Part shown: piece by piece, positions 1-8,169 of the stretch
How the letters are laid out: each line of letters starts with the position of its first letter
Numbering within the stretch: position 1 is the stretch's first letter
Assembly (NCBI RefSeq): GCF_900187645.1
Contig: NZ_FYEE01000019.1
Location: 1 to 47,015, forward strand
DNA: 47,015 nucleotides
DNA from: Pseudomonas sp. Irchel 3E20
GTDB taxonomy: Bacteria; Pseudomonadota; Gammaproteobacteria; Pseudomonadales; Pseudomonadaceae
Direction: 5' to 3'
Notes under the pieces: generated by a model
What the model was told of the DNA's origin: nothing
What the model saw: only the letters and a program-made list of their open reading frames with translations
Databases searched by the model: none
Made by a program: the position numbers and the translations under genes

Positions 1-17
1 AGCCGTCGAGGTGCCCC

Positions 18-254
18 ATGATTGATTTCAGCCAGGTCATCACTGCTGAACAGCAGGAGAGCGAGAAGCGTGCCGCGGCGTTAGAAGGTGCTCGCTCATC
101 TAGGCGCGCCGCTTTTGCGAGCGAGTCAGATCCGCTGCGTTTTGAGGCGGACTATGACGCCATCATCGCGGGAGCTGAGCCGGACTACAGTGCCTGGCTT
201 TCGGCAGTCGCTGCCATCAAACAGCGATACCCGCTGCCAGCCGACGAAAACTGA
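18..254 (+). CDS. small phage tail-fibre-associated protein
   Basis: A 78-residue acidic protein whose C-terminal part (an SDPL motif near residue 37, then an IKQRYP motif near residue 67) resembles the small proteins encoded just after tail-fibre genes in Pseudomonas prophages, often called tail-fibre assembly chaperones. The ATG follows a GAGGTG ribosome binding site. It lies 61 bp before the endolysin, in the usual late-gene order of tail fibre, small accessory protein, lysis. The tail fibre itself would be left of the window. The family assignment rests on motif resemblance only. Confidence 0.6.
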   Translation: MIDFSQVITAEQQESEKRAAALEGARSSRRAAFASESDPLRFEADYDAIIAGAEPDYSAWLSAVAAIKQRYPLPADEN

Positions 255-315
255 CAGCGCCGCAACTTTAAGCCACCCGCCATCGAGCGGGTATATTTTT
301 GCCTGGAGAAAAGTA

Positions 316-849
316 ATGCCCATCACCGCGCAGCAACTGCTGCTGATCCTCCCTAACGCCGGCGCCAAAGCCGGCGTTTTTGCACCTGTCCTCAACACCG
401 CCATGGGCAAGTTCGGCATTGTCACGCCTGCGCGCGTGGCGGCGTTCATTGCACAGATCGGCCATGAGTCTGGCCAACTGCGCTACGTGCGCGAGATCTG
501 GGGGCCAACCAAGCAGCAGGCCGGGTATGAGGGGCGCAAGGATCTGGGCAATACCGTCGCGGGTGACGGCTCCAAGTTCCGCGGGCGTGGCCTGATCCAG
601 GTCACCGGCCGGGCCAACTACGCGGCATGCGGCGAAGCCCTGGGCCTGGACCTGCTCAAGCACCCCGAGCTGCTTGAGGAGCCCCAGCACGCGGCCATGT
701 CGGCGGCGTGGTTCTGGCATCGGGCGGGGCTGAACACCCTGGCGGATGCCGGCAGCTTCGACAAGATCACCAGCAGGATCAACGGCGGCCAGAACGGCGC
801 GGCGAATCGCCGGGCGCTATACGCGAAAGCGCTGACGGTGCTGGCATGA
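316..849 (+). CDS. phage endolysin, glycoside hydrolase family 19 (chitinase/lysozyme-like)
   Basis: A 177-residue peptidoglycan-degrading endolysin. The reading frame is open upstream to 88, but the ATG at 316 is preceded by GGAGAAAAG and begins the recognisable domain. Residues 45-55 hold the QIGHES motif with the catalytic Glu at about 51, and the later FRGRGLIQVTGR stretch is the hallmark of phage GH19 enzymes. There is no signal peptide, so it should depend on a holin for export; no holin is in the window. Its stop overlaps the start of the next gene (ATGA), showing translational coupling to the spanin gene. The length is normal for phage GH19 endolysins. Confidence 0.9.
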   Translation: MPITAQQLLLILPNAGAKAGVFAPVLNTAMGKFGIVTPARVAAFIAQIGHESGQLRYVREIWGPTKQQAGYEGRKDLGNTVAGDGSKFRGRGLIQVTGRANYAACGEALGLDLLKHPELLEEPQHAAMSAAWFWHRAGLNTLADAGSFDKITSRINGGQNGAANRRALYAKALTVLA

Positions 850-1364
850 ATCCCGCCACCTGGCGCATTGCTGGCTGGGCAGCGTTGATCCTGGTGCTGA
901 TGGCCGGGAGCGGGGCGGGCGCCTGGCAGGTGCAGGACTGGCGCTACGGTAAGCGACTATCGGATCAGGCCATGGCCCACCAGTCCGATCTCGCCACCAT
1001 CAGCAACGCCGCCAACACCCAAACCCGTCAGGCGCTGGAGAAGCAGCAAGTCGCTGAGCAGGCAAGGGCAGACAACGATGCCAAGGCAACCAAGGAGAAA
1101 GCCAATGATCTTGCTGAAAACGAAAGGCTGCGCCGTGCTGCTGACGATTCTGCTCGCCGGCTGCGCATCGCGGGAAGTTGTAGTGCCGGTGGTGGCCACG
1201 TGCCCGAAGCCACCAGCGCCGCCAGCCTGGGCAATGCAGGAACCGTCGAACTCACTTCAATTGCTGGACGAACTGTTTTCGATATCAGGGCCGGGATCAT
1301 TGCCGACCAAGCAGCCTTGAGGGCGGCGCAGACGTATATCAGGGATGTCTGCCAGCGACCCTAG
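846..1364 (+). CDS. Rz-like inner-membrane spanin
   Basis: A 172-residue protein with one N-terminal transmembrane segment (about residues 8-26) followed by a long Ala/Gln/Glu-rich coiled-coil region, the layout of Rz-type i-spanins that bridge the inner membrane and the Rz1 lipoprotein during phage lysis. The ATG overlaps the endolysin stop by one ATGA. A separate gene lies inside it in another frame (1105-1320) and has the features of Rz1, which strongly supports the assignment. The C-terminal part ends in an Ile/Asp/Gln-rich stretch typical of the family. Confidence 0.85.
   Translation: MNPATWRIAGWAALILVLMAGSGAGAWQVQDWRYGKRLSDQAMAHQSDLATISNAANTQTRQALEKQQVAEQARADNDAKATKEKANDLAENERLRRAADDSARRLRIAGSCSAGGGHVPEATSAASLGNAGTVELTSIAGRTVFDIRAGIIADQAALRAAQTYIRDVCQRP
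1105..1320 (+). CDS. Rz1-like outer-membrane spanin lipoprotein, nested inside Rz
   Basis: A 71-residue prolipoprotein read in a different frame wholly inside the Rz gene. The ATG at 1105 has a strong AAGGAG ribosome binding site; an upstream in-frame ATG at 1078 lacks one. The lipobox LLAGC near residues 14-18 would be cleaved and lipidated at Cys, and the mature part is Pro-rich, as in Rz1 proteins. It is expected to sit in the outer membrane and join Rz to fuse the membranes in the last step of lysis. Confidence 0.82.
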   Translation: MILLKTKGCAVLLTILLAGCASREVVVPVVATCPKPPAPPAWAMQEPSNSLQLLDELFSISGPGSLPTKQP

Positions 1365-1495
1365 GAGGCCCGGGTTTCGCTTTGTCTTTTTGCGGCCAGC
1401 TCTTTTTGACGGTTCTTCTTATCCCATTGGTAGCCCAACCAGAGTGTGGCGATACCGAAAACAACCAGTAGTGCTATCTGATACATGGGCACCAT
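1361..1495 (-). CDS. small single-pass membrane protein, hypothetical
   Basis: A possible 44-residue protein (ATG at 1495 after AGAGAGA; another ATG at 1486). It has one hydrophobic segment near the N-terminus followed by a strongly basic Lys/Arg/Gln-rich tail, the pattern of small inner-membrane phage or host proteins. It converges on Rz and overlaps its last bases. I do not recognise a family, and the ribosome binding site is only moderate, so the call is tentative. Confidence 0.35.
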   Translation of the reverse strand: MVPMYQIALLVVFGIATLWLGYQWDKKNRQKELAAKRQSETRAS

Positions 1496-1633
1496 TTTCT
1501 CTCTGGAAAAATTAGACACGCAGAAAGATTTGGCAGCATCGTGCAATATTTTTCCGAAGCGCTCAGGTGCGTGACGAGTGAACGGGGATTTGATGGTGGG
1601 TTGAACAGGGTTTAAAGAATAGAAAGACCTGCG

Positions 1634-1654
1634 AGCAGGCCATGGTGGCCTGCT
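1634..1654. repeat. perfect 9-bp inverted repeat (hairpin)
   Basis: AGCAGGCCA, a 3-nt loop, then TGGCCTGCT. There is no following T-tract on either strand, so a terminator is not clearly supported. It lies between the convergent Rz gene and the minus-strand gene at 1745-2044 on one side and the small minus-strand gene on the other. Confidence 0.5.
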
Positions 1655-1744
1655 GCAATAACAATCAGGAGTAGCGAGAGTAATAGTGTTTTTTTGTTTC
1701 TATAGGTTTTAGGTTGCTACTCTATTTGTGTTGATTTATTGTTT

Positions 1745-2044
1745 TTAAGATACGCTTCGGCAGCTCTCGCAGCGCCATCCCTTATAACTTTCGGATTTCT
1801 CAAGCGCTGCAACCAAATCGCGACCGCCTATACTATTTTGGCAGTTGTTATGTTTTTCATTTGGTTCTTTAATACCCTCGCATTGTTTTTTCAGGAAGGG
1901 GTTTACCACCGCCTGCTGCCTTGACGAAAGCGCTCTAAATCCCTTGTCTACGGCCAGCTGGGCGAAGCTTTGTACGCTCGGCTTTTCACCTTGAAATGCG
2001 TTTTGCGCGATAAGGGCCGAGAAAATCTCTCGCTCGATAGTCAT
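1745..2044 (-). CDS. hypothetical prophage accessory protein with Cys pairs
   Basis: A 99-residue protein whose ATG is preceded by AAAGGA with good spacing. The N-terminal two thirds is helical and moderately acidic. The C-terminal third contains two Cys followed by a CxxC pair close to the C-terminus, which could bind a metal. I do not recognise a family. The base composition is AT-richer than the host genes, as expected for accessory genes at the end of a prophage. It could be a lysogenic-conversion gene; its function is unknown. Confidence 0.55.
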   Translation of the reverse strand: MTIEREIFSALIAQNAFQGEKPSVQSFAQLAVDKGFRALSSRQQAVVNPFLKKQCEGIKEPNEKHNNCQNSIGGRDLVAALEKSESYKGWRCESCRSVS

Positions 2045-2742
2045 TCGTTAATCCTTTATTCAATCAACAAGTTTGCTCATGTTTTTTCTTATGCTGAGCA
2101 ATGCGAAAGCATACGTTACCATTGGGTGTGGTTTTATTGAACTGGGTTTCCATCCAGCTATAAAAGGCATAGCCTCTCATTTTTGGTCAGTAAATGTTGG
2201 TTTCTTGGTGTTTAGGATATTTCAATAGATCTTTGTTGCAATTTATTTCTTGTTCGAGAGGGTGGAGAAGTTTCGCTTTGCACTTTAGTGAGGTTGTGCG
2301 CTGTGGGAAGCTCCTATCTTTCGCGCTAAATTTAAGGGTGACGATATTTTTTATGAGCTTCTATAAAGTTTCGCGATTCCCTATCCCGGGCTGTCGACCA
2401 AATTTGCACGACTGGTAAGTGCGTCCATTCCTGTGCTCTTGGGTGAGCCTCAGAAGCAGGAATGAAAAACCCAGCTTCTGAGGCGGGGTTCGGCATATCG
2501 TCCGCAGTCCCACCCCCTAGGTAAAAGCGGTAATAATTGAACTTGCGCAAACTAAACGGTAACTATCCATGGCATCAATCCGCCGTATAAAGCCAAGAAA
2601 ATCAACTGATACGGCCCGTATTGACACGCCTTTTGACCACTATTTCGGTGGCCAGTGATCGGGCAACAATTGGCCAATCTCACTCACCTGTTAAGTAGAC
2701 GAGTCAGCACGTCCTTCAGGTCAGCGTCCAGATTGGGGAGCC
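2045..2742. other. AT-rich stretch without a convincing gene
   Basis: About 700 bases inside the prophage end. Open frames on either strand (for example 2194-2418 plus and 2332-2550 minus) lack ribosome binding sites and recognisable protein features. The only clear structure is an 11-bp perfect inverted repeat at 2447-2484, GCCTCAGAAGC paired with GCTTCTGAGGC across a 16-nt loop. It may hold decayed phage genes or regulatory RNA, but nothing can be assigned. Confidence 0.5.
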
Positions 2743-2952
2743 TCACTTCGGAGTCATCAGAACCGCAAGCGTTATTTTGATGAACTCTTCATTGCGGTCG
2801 ATCGTATCCAGAGCGCCGCGAACGTTGTCGGCTACGTCGGCAGAGCCCCTCTGCTCCACCCAGTTTGAGAGCTCCATGATGGCAGCCTCAAGTGCGAGTT
2901 GGTTCTCGTTGATCTTGAAAAGCAGGGAAGGGAGCAGGTCTGAGTTTGGCAT
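2743..2952 (-). CDS. small helical hypothetical protein (prophage region)
   Basis: A 69-residue protein starting at an ATG with a strong GGAGG ribosome binding site 7 bases upstream. The frame is open further upstream to 3111, but that part lacks such a site. It is largely helical and acidic, ending in a hydrophobic segment with an LAVLM stretch. It resembles the small conserved proteins of unknown function often found near Pseudomonas prophage ends; I do not recognise a family. Confidence 0.6.
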   Translation of the reverse strand: MPNSDLLPSLLFKINENQLALEAAIMELSNWVEQRGSADVADNVRGALDTIDRNEEFIKITLAVLMTPK

Positions 2953-3142
2953 TGTGAATCCTCCTTGGTGTTTTGAGCGTAGCAGGAGGATATTTTGATG
3001 GGTTGTGGGAAGGGTATGCATTCGGCAGAACGCCGCAGAGGTGAAGCAGATTTCTACCACTCGCTGTGTCGAAGGCAAAATCTGCCTGGTTCGCATTGAG
3101 ACGATTAGCAATTAACTGAGTAGATCTCGATGAGAAAAAGTC

Positions 3143-3307
3143 ATGAACGATTTTGATGAAATGGTGGCGGCTGGGCTACCGCTGCTGGAGAAGCCTCCAG
3201 AAGAGATTGAGTGCTTACGGCTGGAAGCGGAATCACTTATGGCGGCCATGTCGGATGGTCAGCTTCAGGCGCTAAGGGCATCGGTCCCGGATCGAACGCT
3301 TCACTGA
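3143..3307 (+). CDS. short hypothetical protein (54 residues)
   Basis: Open frame starting MNDFDEMV with a weak purine-rich GAGAAAAAG upstream. The product is acidic and helical with many Glu and Leu and no cysteine cluster or membrane segment. It is divergent from the 2743-2952 gene, so the pair could share a promoter region. It could be a small phage regulator or a chance frame. Confidence 0.4.
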   Translation: MNDFDEMVAAGLPLLEKPPEEIECLRLEAESLMAAMSDGQLQALRASVPDRTLH

Positions 3308-3544
3308 TACCTGGCCAGATTTTTCGGGCTGTACCAGCGCCGAAGGCTGGCCCACGAGCAGTCGTATGATGATTTTAATGTATAGGGATTGTGATCGTAT
3401 GGCTGGACGCCGGAAGAGGGGATACTACTGTAGGAATATACAACGCTAAGTTACTGATTCTTATGGATGGTATTTCGTGCTCTGGGCGTGCCAGAAAACC
3501 ATATTTTTTCTTTATAAATCATAAGCTTATGAATTGCCTGTGGT

Positions 3545-3593
3545 CACCTTGACATGGTGGGGGTCGTTGGTTCGAGTCCAATCGCGCCTACCA
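3545..3593 (+). other. attachment site: duplicated 3' half of tRNA-Val(GAC)
   Basis: These 49 bases form the 3' part of a tRNA: half an anticodon stem, the loop TTGACAT (anticodon GAC), the second half of the stem, variable loop, T-arm with TTCGAGT, acceptor strand CGCGCCT, discriminator A and encoded CCA. No D-arm or 5' acceptor strand (AGGCGCG expected) precedes it, so it is not a functional tRNA gene. This is what remains at the distal end of an element that integrated into the 3' end of a tRNA-Val gene. The intact tRNA and the integrase should lie to the left, outside the window. Confidence 0.85.
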
Positions 3594-3622
3594 AACAAAA
3601 TCCGCTCTGCTGGGCGGTCTAG

Positions 3623-3652
3623 AAGGGCTCACCGAAAGGTGAGCCCTTTTTT
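3623..3652 (+). terminator. rho-independent terminator of the original tRNA locus
   Basis: AAGGGCTCACC, loop GAAA, GGTGAGCCCTT, then a run of T. The 11-bp perfect stem with a GNRA loop and T-tract is a textbook intrinsic terminator. It lies 30 bases after the tRNA 3' end, so it probably terminated the tRNA transcript before the element integrated. Confidence 0.9.
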
Positions 3653-3744
3653 GTGCTTCGGATTTCTTGCAGAACGTTCACAAAGTATCGGGTTCGTTCA
3701 CACTGGACAATGTGAGCGTTGGTTGCACGCTGGTGTTGTTGCGG

Positions 3745-4531
3745 TCAGGGCAGAGCTGGAGTCAGGCAATGTTCATTGAGAGTGATGCCGAGAATGACAA
3801 TTTCATTGTGCATTTCGACTGTGCCTTCCAGCACCTCCTTTACCCAGTAGCTCTTAAATTCCCTGCTGTGATATTTGAAAGCCGCTACCTGCGCTCCACC
3901 TCCAAGATATTCGCCAGTACCTTCTTCGTACTTCTGTGATGGCTGGTGCGAGATGAGTTGACGGTGTTTGATGGTGTTGCTGAATCCAGCGAGATATTGA
4001 AACCAATGAAGCTTGGTGACTCGTGTTAGTTCCGTTCTCAGTTTGCCTTCGGGAAGGCCATCACGCACCTTGCCGATGGTGCAATCCTTTATGTGTAATG
4101 GTTTGGGTACTGCGAGCTCGTTAACTATCTGAGCAAAGATGTCAAATGCGGTGTCGCCACGTTCGTACAAGCGGCTGTCGATGTCCTCCAGTGCGACGGT
4201 CTGTAGCTTGGCACGGTGCGCAGGCTTTGCGCGAAGGCTATCAGGCCGGCCGTTACCGCTGTGGCGCGGCGGAACAAGTCCGCCGAGCTCTGTGGCCACG
4301 GTGAGTCATACCGCTGCCGGTTTTGCCCCTGTTCGATTGAAGACCTGCTTGAGTGCCCTCATACCATTGCAACATCGTCGCAAGAGGATCGCGGCCAATT
4401 CCGCGTAGGGAGGTCACGCACTGAGGGCGGGTGTAGTGCGAATTGGCGTGCGCCAATGCCGTGAGCCTCTTCATCTTCTCCGGTGCTGCAATGCCCTCGC
4501 GATTGAGCGCCATTCTGTTGGGTGCACGCAC
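3745..4531 (-). pseudogene. decayed gene of unknown function with frameshift and in-frame stop
   Basis: The longest intact part (184 codons from a GTG at 4299) reads as a plausible soluble protein, with a conserved-looking FSNTIKHR motif reminiscent of HEPN-like proteins. The same frame stays open upstream of 4299 through coding-like sequence but is broken by a TGA at 4306-4308. Further upstream, coding-like sequence continues in another frame, suggesting a frameshift near 4390. There is no ribosome binding site at the GTG. I interpret it as one gene disabled by two lesions, next to the prophage junction. The HEPN-like resemblance is weak. Confidence 0.45.
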
Positions 4532-4535
4532 GTTC

Positions 4536-5543
4536 TCAAGCCTTGCTCAGCCCAGGTGCAACCGGCTCCATGGCTTGTGGCCGGGCGTTTGAGCGCGCAC
4601 GCAGTGTATGCCGAAGTTTCAGCGCCGGTTTTTCAACACAGTAGTAGGTCACCCCACTTAACAAGAAAGACAGCACCAGCACCGCACAAATAATCGGGAC
4701 GCTGTATTCAACAGGCCAGAAGTGGCGCAGTGCATACATCACCACAAAGTGGTTGAGGAACACGCCATAGCTGATGTTCCCGAAGAACTCGTCAATGGGG
4801 TGGTACTTGAGTTTGCTCAGCAGGTACACCGCTGGAATGCCCACGGCGATACCTAGGGTGACTTCGGCATTGAGTATGAGGCGCGTTATAGCGCCGGACA
4901 TGATGGCCAGGAACAAGAGGGCAGCCACCAGGGTGGTGGTCGCCACGATGAACAACTCTTTTGTTTTAGCCTGGTACAGGTAACTGCCGCACAGAAAGAT
5001 GAACAAAACTCCCGGCAGCAACCGATAGCCATAGATGTCGTTGTCGATCTTGCCGATGAAAGCAACGGAAAAAACCAATAGCGACGCGAGAAAAAAACCG
5101 CCGCGTACCTTGTAAATCAGCAGGAATGGAATCAACAGGTAGAAGCACATTTCAAGCCCAAGGGACCAGGCCGGGGGCAGGATTTGCGGCAGGGTGATGC
5201 CGTACATGTAGAAGCCAAGTGGCAGGATCGGCAGGCTGGTCAGGATGTTCTTAGCCGTGAGGGTGGCCGCTTGGGGCGTGCCGGGCAACATGAAGTAAAT
5301 CACCAGGCAGGACATGACGAAATAGACGATGAACTGCGGGTACAGCCTCAAGAGGCGGTCAAGGTAGAACAGCCCCACTTTATCTAGGCTGCGGTAATGA
5401 CGCTCAATCAGCGACGTCATCACAAAGCCGCTGATGATAAAGAACGATATAACGGCGACCACACCTAAGTTGACTCCCCAGAACTTCACGCCCATATGGG
5501 ACAGCGCCACCAGCAGCGCCAGCAATAGTCGATAAGCACCCAC
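4536..5543 (-). CDS. acyltransferase family 3 membrane protein (OafA/YrhL-like)
   Basis: A 335-residue polytopic inner-membrane protein of the acyltransferase-3 family, which moves acetyl or other acyl groups onto surface polysaccharides or lipids. The family Arg...His motif is at residues 5 and 16. FIISGF, RLLRLYP and WSLGLEMCFY follow in the expected order, and about ten hydrophobic segments are visible. The start is a GTG preceded by AAGGAG. It stands alone between the prophage junction and an AraC gene, with a more AT-rich composition than the catabolic genes, so it may have been acquired. A role in O-antigen or exopolysaccharide acylation is inference; the acceptor is unknown. Confidence 0.85.
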   Translation of the reverse strand: MGAYRLLLALLVALSHMGVKFWGVNLGVVAVISFFIISGFVMTSLIERHYRSLDKVGLFYLDRLLRLYPQFIVYFVMSCLVIYFMLPGTPQAATLTAKNILTSLPILPLGFYMYGITLPQILPPAWSLGLEMCFYLLIPFLLIYKVRGGFFLASLLVFSVAFIGKIDNDIYGYRLLPGVLFIFLCGSYLYQAKTKELFIVATTTLVAALLFLAIMSGAITRLILNAEVTLGIAVGIPAVYLLSKLKYHPIDEFFGNISYGVFLNHFVVMYALRHFWPVEYSVPIICAVLVLSFLLSGVTYYCVEKPALKLRHTLRARSNARPQAMEPVAPGLSKA

Positions 5544-5791
5544 ACTAAACTCCTTTTTTATATTTATTAGAGGGCAGCCGGGCTATCGGCCTGTGGCCCT
5601 TGCGCCCATGGCTTTACTTCAACGGCTTTTCAACAAACACCATACAGCCTCACTGGCGATTCTTATTGTTTCGTCCGTGGCCCCCCGTTGCGCGATGTCA
5701 ACGTGATGGCAGTATCCCTGTAGATCCCGCGTAATTAAAGAGGGCGCGTGTGGGAAAGGGCTGGTAATGCGAGCCGAAAGCCTGCGGGTGC

Positions 5792-6574
5792 TTAAAGCGG
5801 TTGGCCGACGACATACCGACTCGGCACCTCCCCCAAGACCCGTTTGAATACGGTGGCGAAGGCGCTGGAGCTGCTGTAACCGAGTTCTAGGGCCACCTGT
5901 GTCACCGGCTCGCCGTTTCCCAGCCGGGCCACTGCGGCCAGCAGGCAGGCCTGTTGGCGCCATTGCAGGTAGCTGATGCCGGTGTGCAGTCTGAAGAGGC
6001 GGGTGAAGGTGCGTCGGCTCATGGCGCTGCGTTGGGCCATGGCGTCGATGCTGATTTCCTGGGAAGGGTGGGCGAGGAACTCCCGGCAGGCCTGCGCCAG
6101 GCGAGGTTCTTTGGGCAACGGGGCGTTGAGGGAGAGTGCGGGCATCGCGGCAATTTCATGCAGCAGCAAGCCCATCAGGTGGCCATCGTGGCTCGTGGGG
6201 CTGTAGTGCGTGGGGACGTGGATGGCTTTCATCAGCAACTGGCGCAACAGGGGCGATACCTCGACGACCTGGCAGTGCGCCGCGAGCCCGAGGCGTTGCC
6301 CGGCCTGTGGGTGAATGTAAGTGTTGAGCATGGTGACCGGCCCGCGCATGTGCATGGAGTGCTGCACTTGGGCCGGCACCCAGATGCCGCGCTGGGGCGG
6401 GACGACCCAGTTGCCTTCGTCGGTGAACACCGTGATGACGCCGCGTGCGGCGTAGGCGAATTGCCCACGTTGATGGGTGTGCGCGGCGAACAACTGAGCG
6501 TCGGCGTACTCGCAAGCGGTCACAACGGCGTCGCGCTCTACGTTCTGGTCAGGGTCGAGGGTGGCATTGTTCAT
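5792..6574 (-). CDS. AraC-family transcriptional regulator with cupin sensor domain
   Basis: A 260-residue regulator. The N-terminal half (about residues 25-100) is a cupin-like sensor with the HTHQRGQFAYA motif. The C-terminal hundred residues form the double helix-turn-helix typical of AraC proteins, including SRRTFTRLF and LGYSSSSAFATVFKR. It is divergent from the EamA transporter gene, with 115 bp between the starts, the usual layout for a regulator controlling its neighbouring exporter. The effector is not evident. It appears unrelated to the iac and ant regulators further right. Confidence 0.9.
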   Translation of the reverse strand: MNNATLDPDQNVERDAVVTACEYADAQLFAAHTHQRGQFAYAARGVITVFTDEGNWVVPPQRGIWVPAQVQHSMHMRGPVTMLNTYIHPQAGQRLGLAAHCQVVEVSPLLRQLLMKAIHVPTHYSPTSHDGHLMGLLLHEIAAMPALSLNAPLPKEPRLAQACREFLAHPSQEISIDAMAQRSAMSRRTFTRLFRLHTGISYLQWRQQACLLAAVARLGNGEPVTQVALELGYSSSSAFATVFKRVLGEVPSRYVVGQPL

Positions 6575-6689
6575 GGCCTGATTTTAATAGTATTTGTCCC
6601 TGGCCTGAAAGCGGGCCATTTCCTGGTACGGCATATTCCCCGCCGTATCGCGCCATTGCGCTTCGCTATCGGGGGAAACACAGGCCACC

Positions 6690-7571
6690 ATGCAGAAAAA
6701 ACACATCCTACTCGCCGTCCTGGTGACGGCCGTTTGGGGGCTGAATTTCCCCATCACCAAGCTCGGCCTTGCCGGCATCGACCCACTGCTATTGACCGCG
6801 CTGCGCTTCACCCTGGCCGCGTTGCCCTGGGTGTTTTTCATCAAGCGGCCGCAGGTTGCCCTGCGCTGGTTGGCGGCTTATGGGTTGATTTTTGGCGTCG
6901 CTATGTGGGCCCTGATTAACCTGGGGATCGCCCTGGGGGTGCCGCCGGGCAGCGCGTCGCTCTTGATCCAGTTCAGCGCGTTTTTCACCTTGGGGTGGGG
7001 CGTTTTGCTGTTCCACGAAAGCCTCACACTGCCCCAGGTGCTCGGCATGCTGCTGGCGGCGGTGGGGCTGGTGGGCGTCGTGCTGGACGGCGCCGGGCCA
7101 GGCACCGCCCTGGGTTTTGCCCTGGTACTGGCCAGTGCCTTGGCCTGGAGCCTGGGCAATGTGGTCATCAAGGTGTCGAAGGTGCGGGAGATTTTTGCGT
7201 TTGTGGTGTGGGCCAGCCTGTTTGCCCCTGTGCCGCTGTTCCTGCTGACGTGGTGGCTGCACGGTGCGGCGCCCTTTACGGCGCTGCCGGGGCAGTTGCA
7301 CGGGGTCACGCTGTTTTCCCTGGCCTTCCAGGTGTATGGCGCCACGCACCTGTGCTACTGGGGTTGGAACCTGTTGTTGCGCGAATACCCGGTGTCGCGG
7401 GTGGCGCCGCTGTCGCTGCTGATTCCGGTGTTCGGCATCGTCAGTTCCCTGCTGATGCTCGGCCAGCGCCCCAGTGCTGCGGGTTTGGCTTCGATGGGGC
7501 TGATTTTGCTGGCGCTGTTCATCGGCTCGCGGCCCGGGCGGGTGCTGTGGGCGCGGCCCAGGCTAGGGTGA
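6690..7571 (+). CDS. EamA-family (DMT) transporter
   Basis: A 293-residue inner-membrane protein with ten hydrophobic segments arranged as two EamA repeats. The first repeat opens with AVWGLNFPITK and the second with ALAWSLGNVVIK, as is usual for drug/metabolite transporters that export amino acids or metabolites. It is divergent from the AraC regulator at 5792-6574, which probably controls it. Its end lies 7 bp from the convergent end of iacR. The substrate cannot be inferred from sequence. Confidence 0.88.
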   Translation: MQKKHILLAVLVTAVWGLNFPITKLGLAGIDPLLLTALRFTLAALPWVFFIKRPQVALRWLAAYGLIFGVAMWALINLGIALGVPPGSASLLIQFSAFFTLGWGVLLFHESLTLPQVLGMLLAAVGLVGVVLDGAGPGTALGFALVLASALAWSLGNVVIKVSKVREIFAFVVWASLFAPVPLFLLTWWLHGAAPFTALPGQLHGVTLFSLAFQVYGATHLCYWGWNLLLREYPVSRVAPLSLLIPVFGIVSSLLMLGQRPSAAGLASMGLILLALFIGSRPGRVLWARPRLG

Positions 7572-7578
7572 GCAGGCT

Positions 7579-8055
7579 TTAGTCTTGCGGCAGGTTGTTG
7601 AAGATTTTTTCCAGCGTGGCGTTGAGCTTGGTGATCTGTGCTTCGGTCAGGCCCTTGAAGCTGGTGCGGAAGATGTCGCTGGTGCCGTGCTGGATCTCTT
7701 CGATGGTATGGCGCCCGGTTTCGGTGAGGGAAACCTGGGTCACCCGGCCGTCGCTGGCGCAGGTGTTGGTTTCGACCAGGCCGTCGGCTTTCATGCGGTA
7801 GACGATTTTGGTGATGGTCGAGAGCTTGGCGATGGCGTGGATGGAAATTTCCGAAATGCTCGATTCGCCGTTTTCCTTGAGGATGAACAGGATCCGCCAG
7901 CGCGGGATGTCCATGTCGATTTTCTTCAGCGCTTTCTCCATGGCCATGGAGTAGCGTCCATGCAGGCGAGCCAGCCAGTAGAAGGGGAACTCTTCTTTCT
8001 TGAAGTCCTCACTGGCGGGGTTGTATCGGCTCAGGCGCTTTTTCGGGGTGGTCAT
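7579..8055 (-). CDS. iacR: MarR-family regulator, IacR-like
   Basis: A 158-residue winged-helix regulator. The sequence YNPASEDFKKEEFPFYWLAR at the N-terminus and the STITKIVYRM recognition-helix region closely match what I know of IacR, the MarR-type regulator of IAA degradation genes in Pseudomonas. The start chosen is the ATG at 8055; the frame is open to 8139 and other starts are possible because no strong ribosome binding site is visible. It lies at the end of the minus-strand run, 114 bp after the chemoreceptor gene and 9 kb from the iac operon it should control. In other bacteria IacR is reported to repress iac genes and respond to IAA or a metabolite; the operator here is not identified. 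Confidence 0.8.
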   Translation of the reverse strand: MTTPKKRLSRYNPASEDFKKEEFPFYWLARLHGRYSMAMEKALKKIDMDIPRWRILFILKENGESSISEISIHAIAKLSTITKIVYRMKADGLVETNTCASDGRVTQVSLTETGRHTIEEIQHGTSDIFRTSFKGLTEAQITKLNATLEKIFNNLPQD

Positions 8056-8169
8056 AAAGGTTGGCGTAGTCTTTCTGGTGAGCTTGGGTGGAGTCGCGGG
8101 CGCCATTGTCGCGCTGCCCGCGGCAAAAGACCAGCGCACGCCAGGCCTGTGGCACTGCGGCGGAGCGCC

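Noticed and set aside
2447..2484. An intrinsic terminator in the prophage tail
   Set aside because: The 11-bp inverted repeat has a 16-nt loop and no T-tract directly after either arm.
3545..3593. A functional tRNA gene
   Set aside because: No D-arm, no 5' acceptor strand and only one side of the anticodon region upstream; it is a 3' fragment.
3667..3939. A plus-strand 90-codon gene after the tRNA fragment
   Set aside because: It overlaps the more plausible minus-strand decayed gene and has no ribosome binding site or recognisable features.
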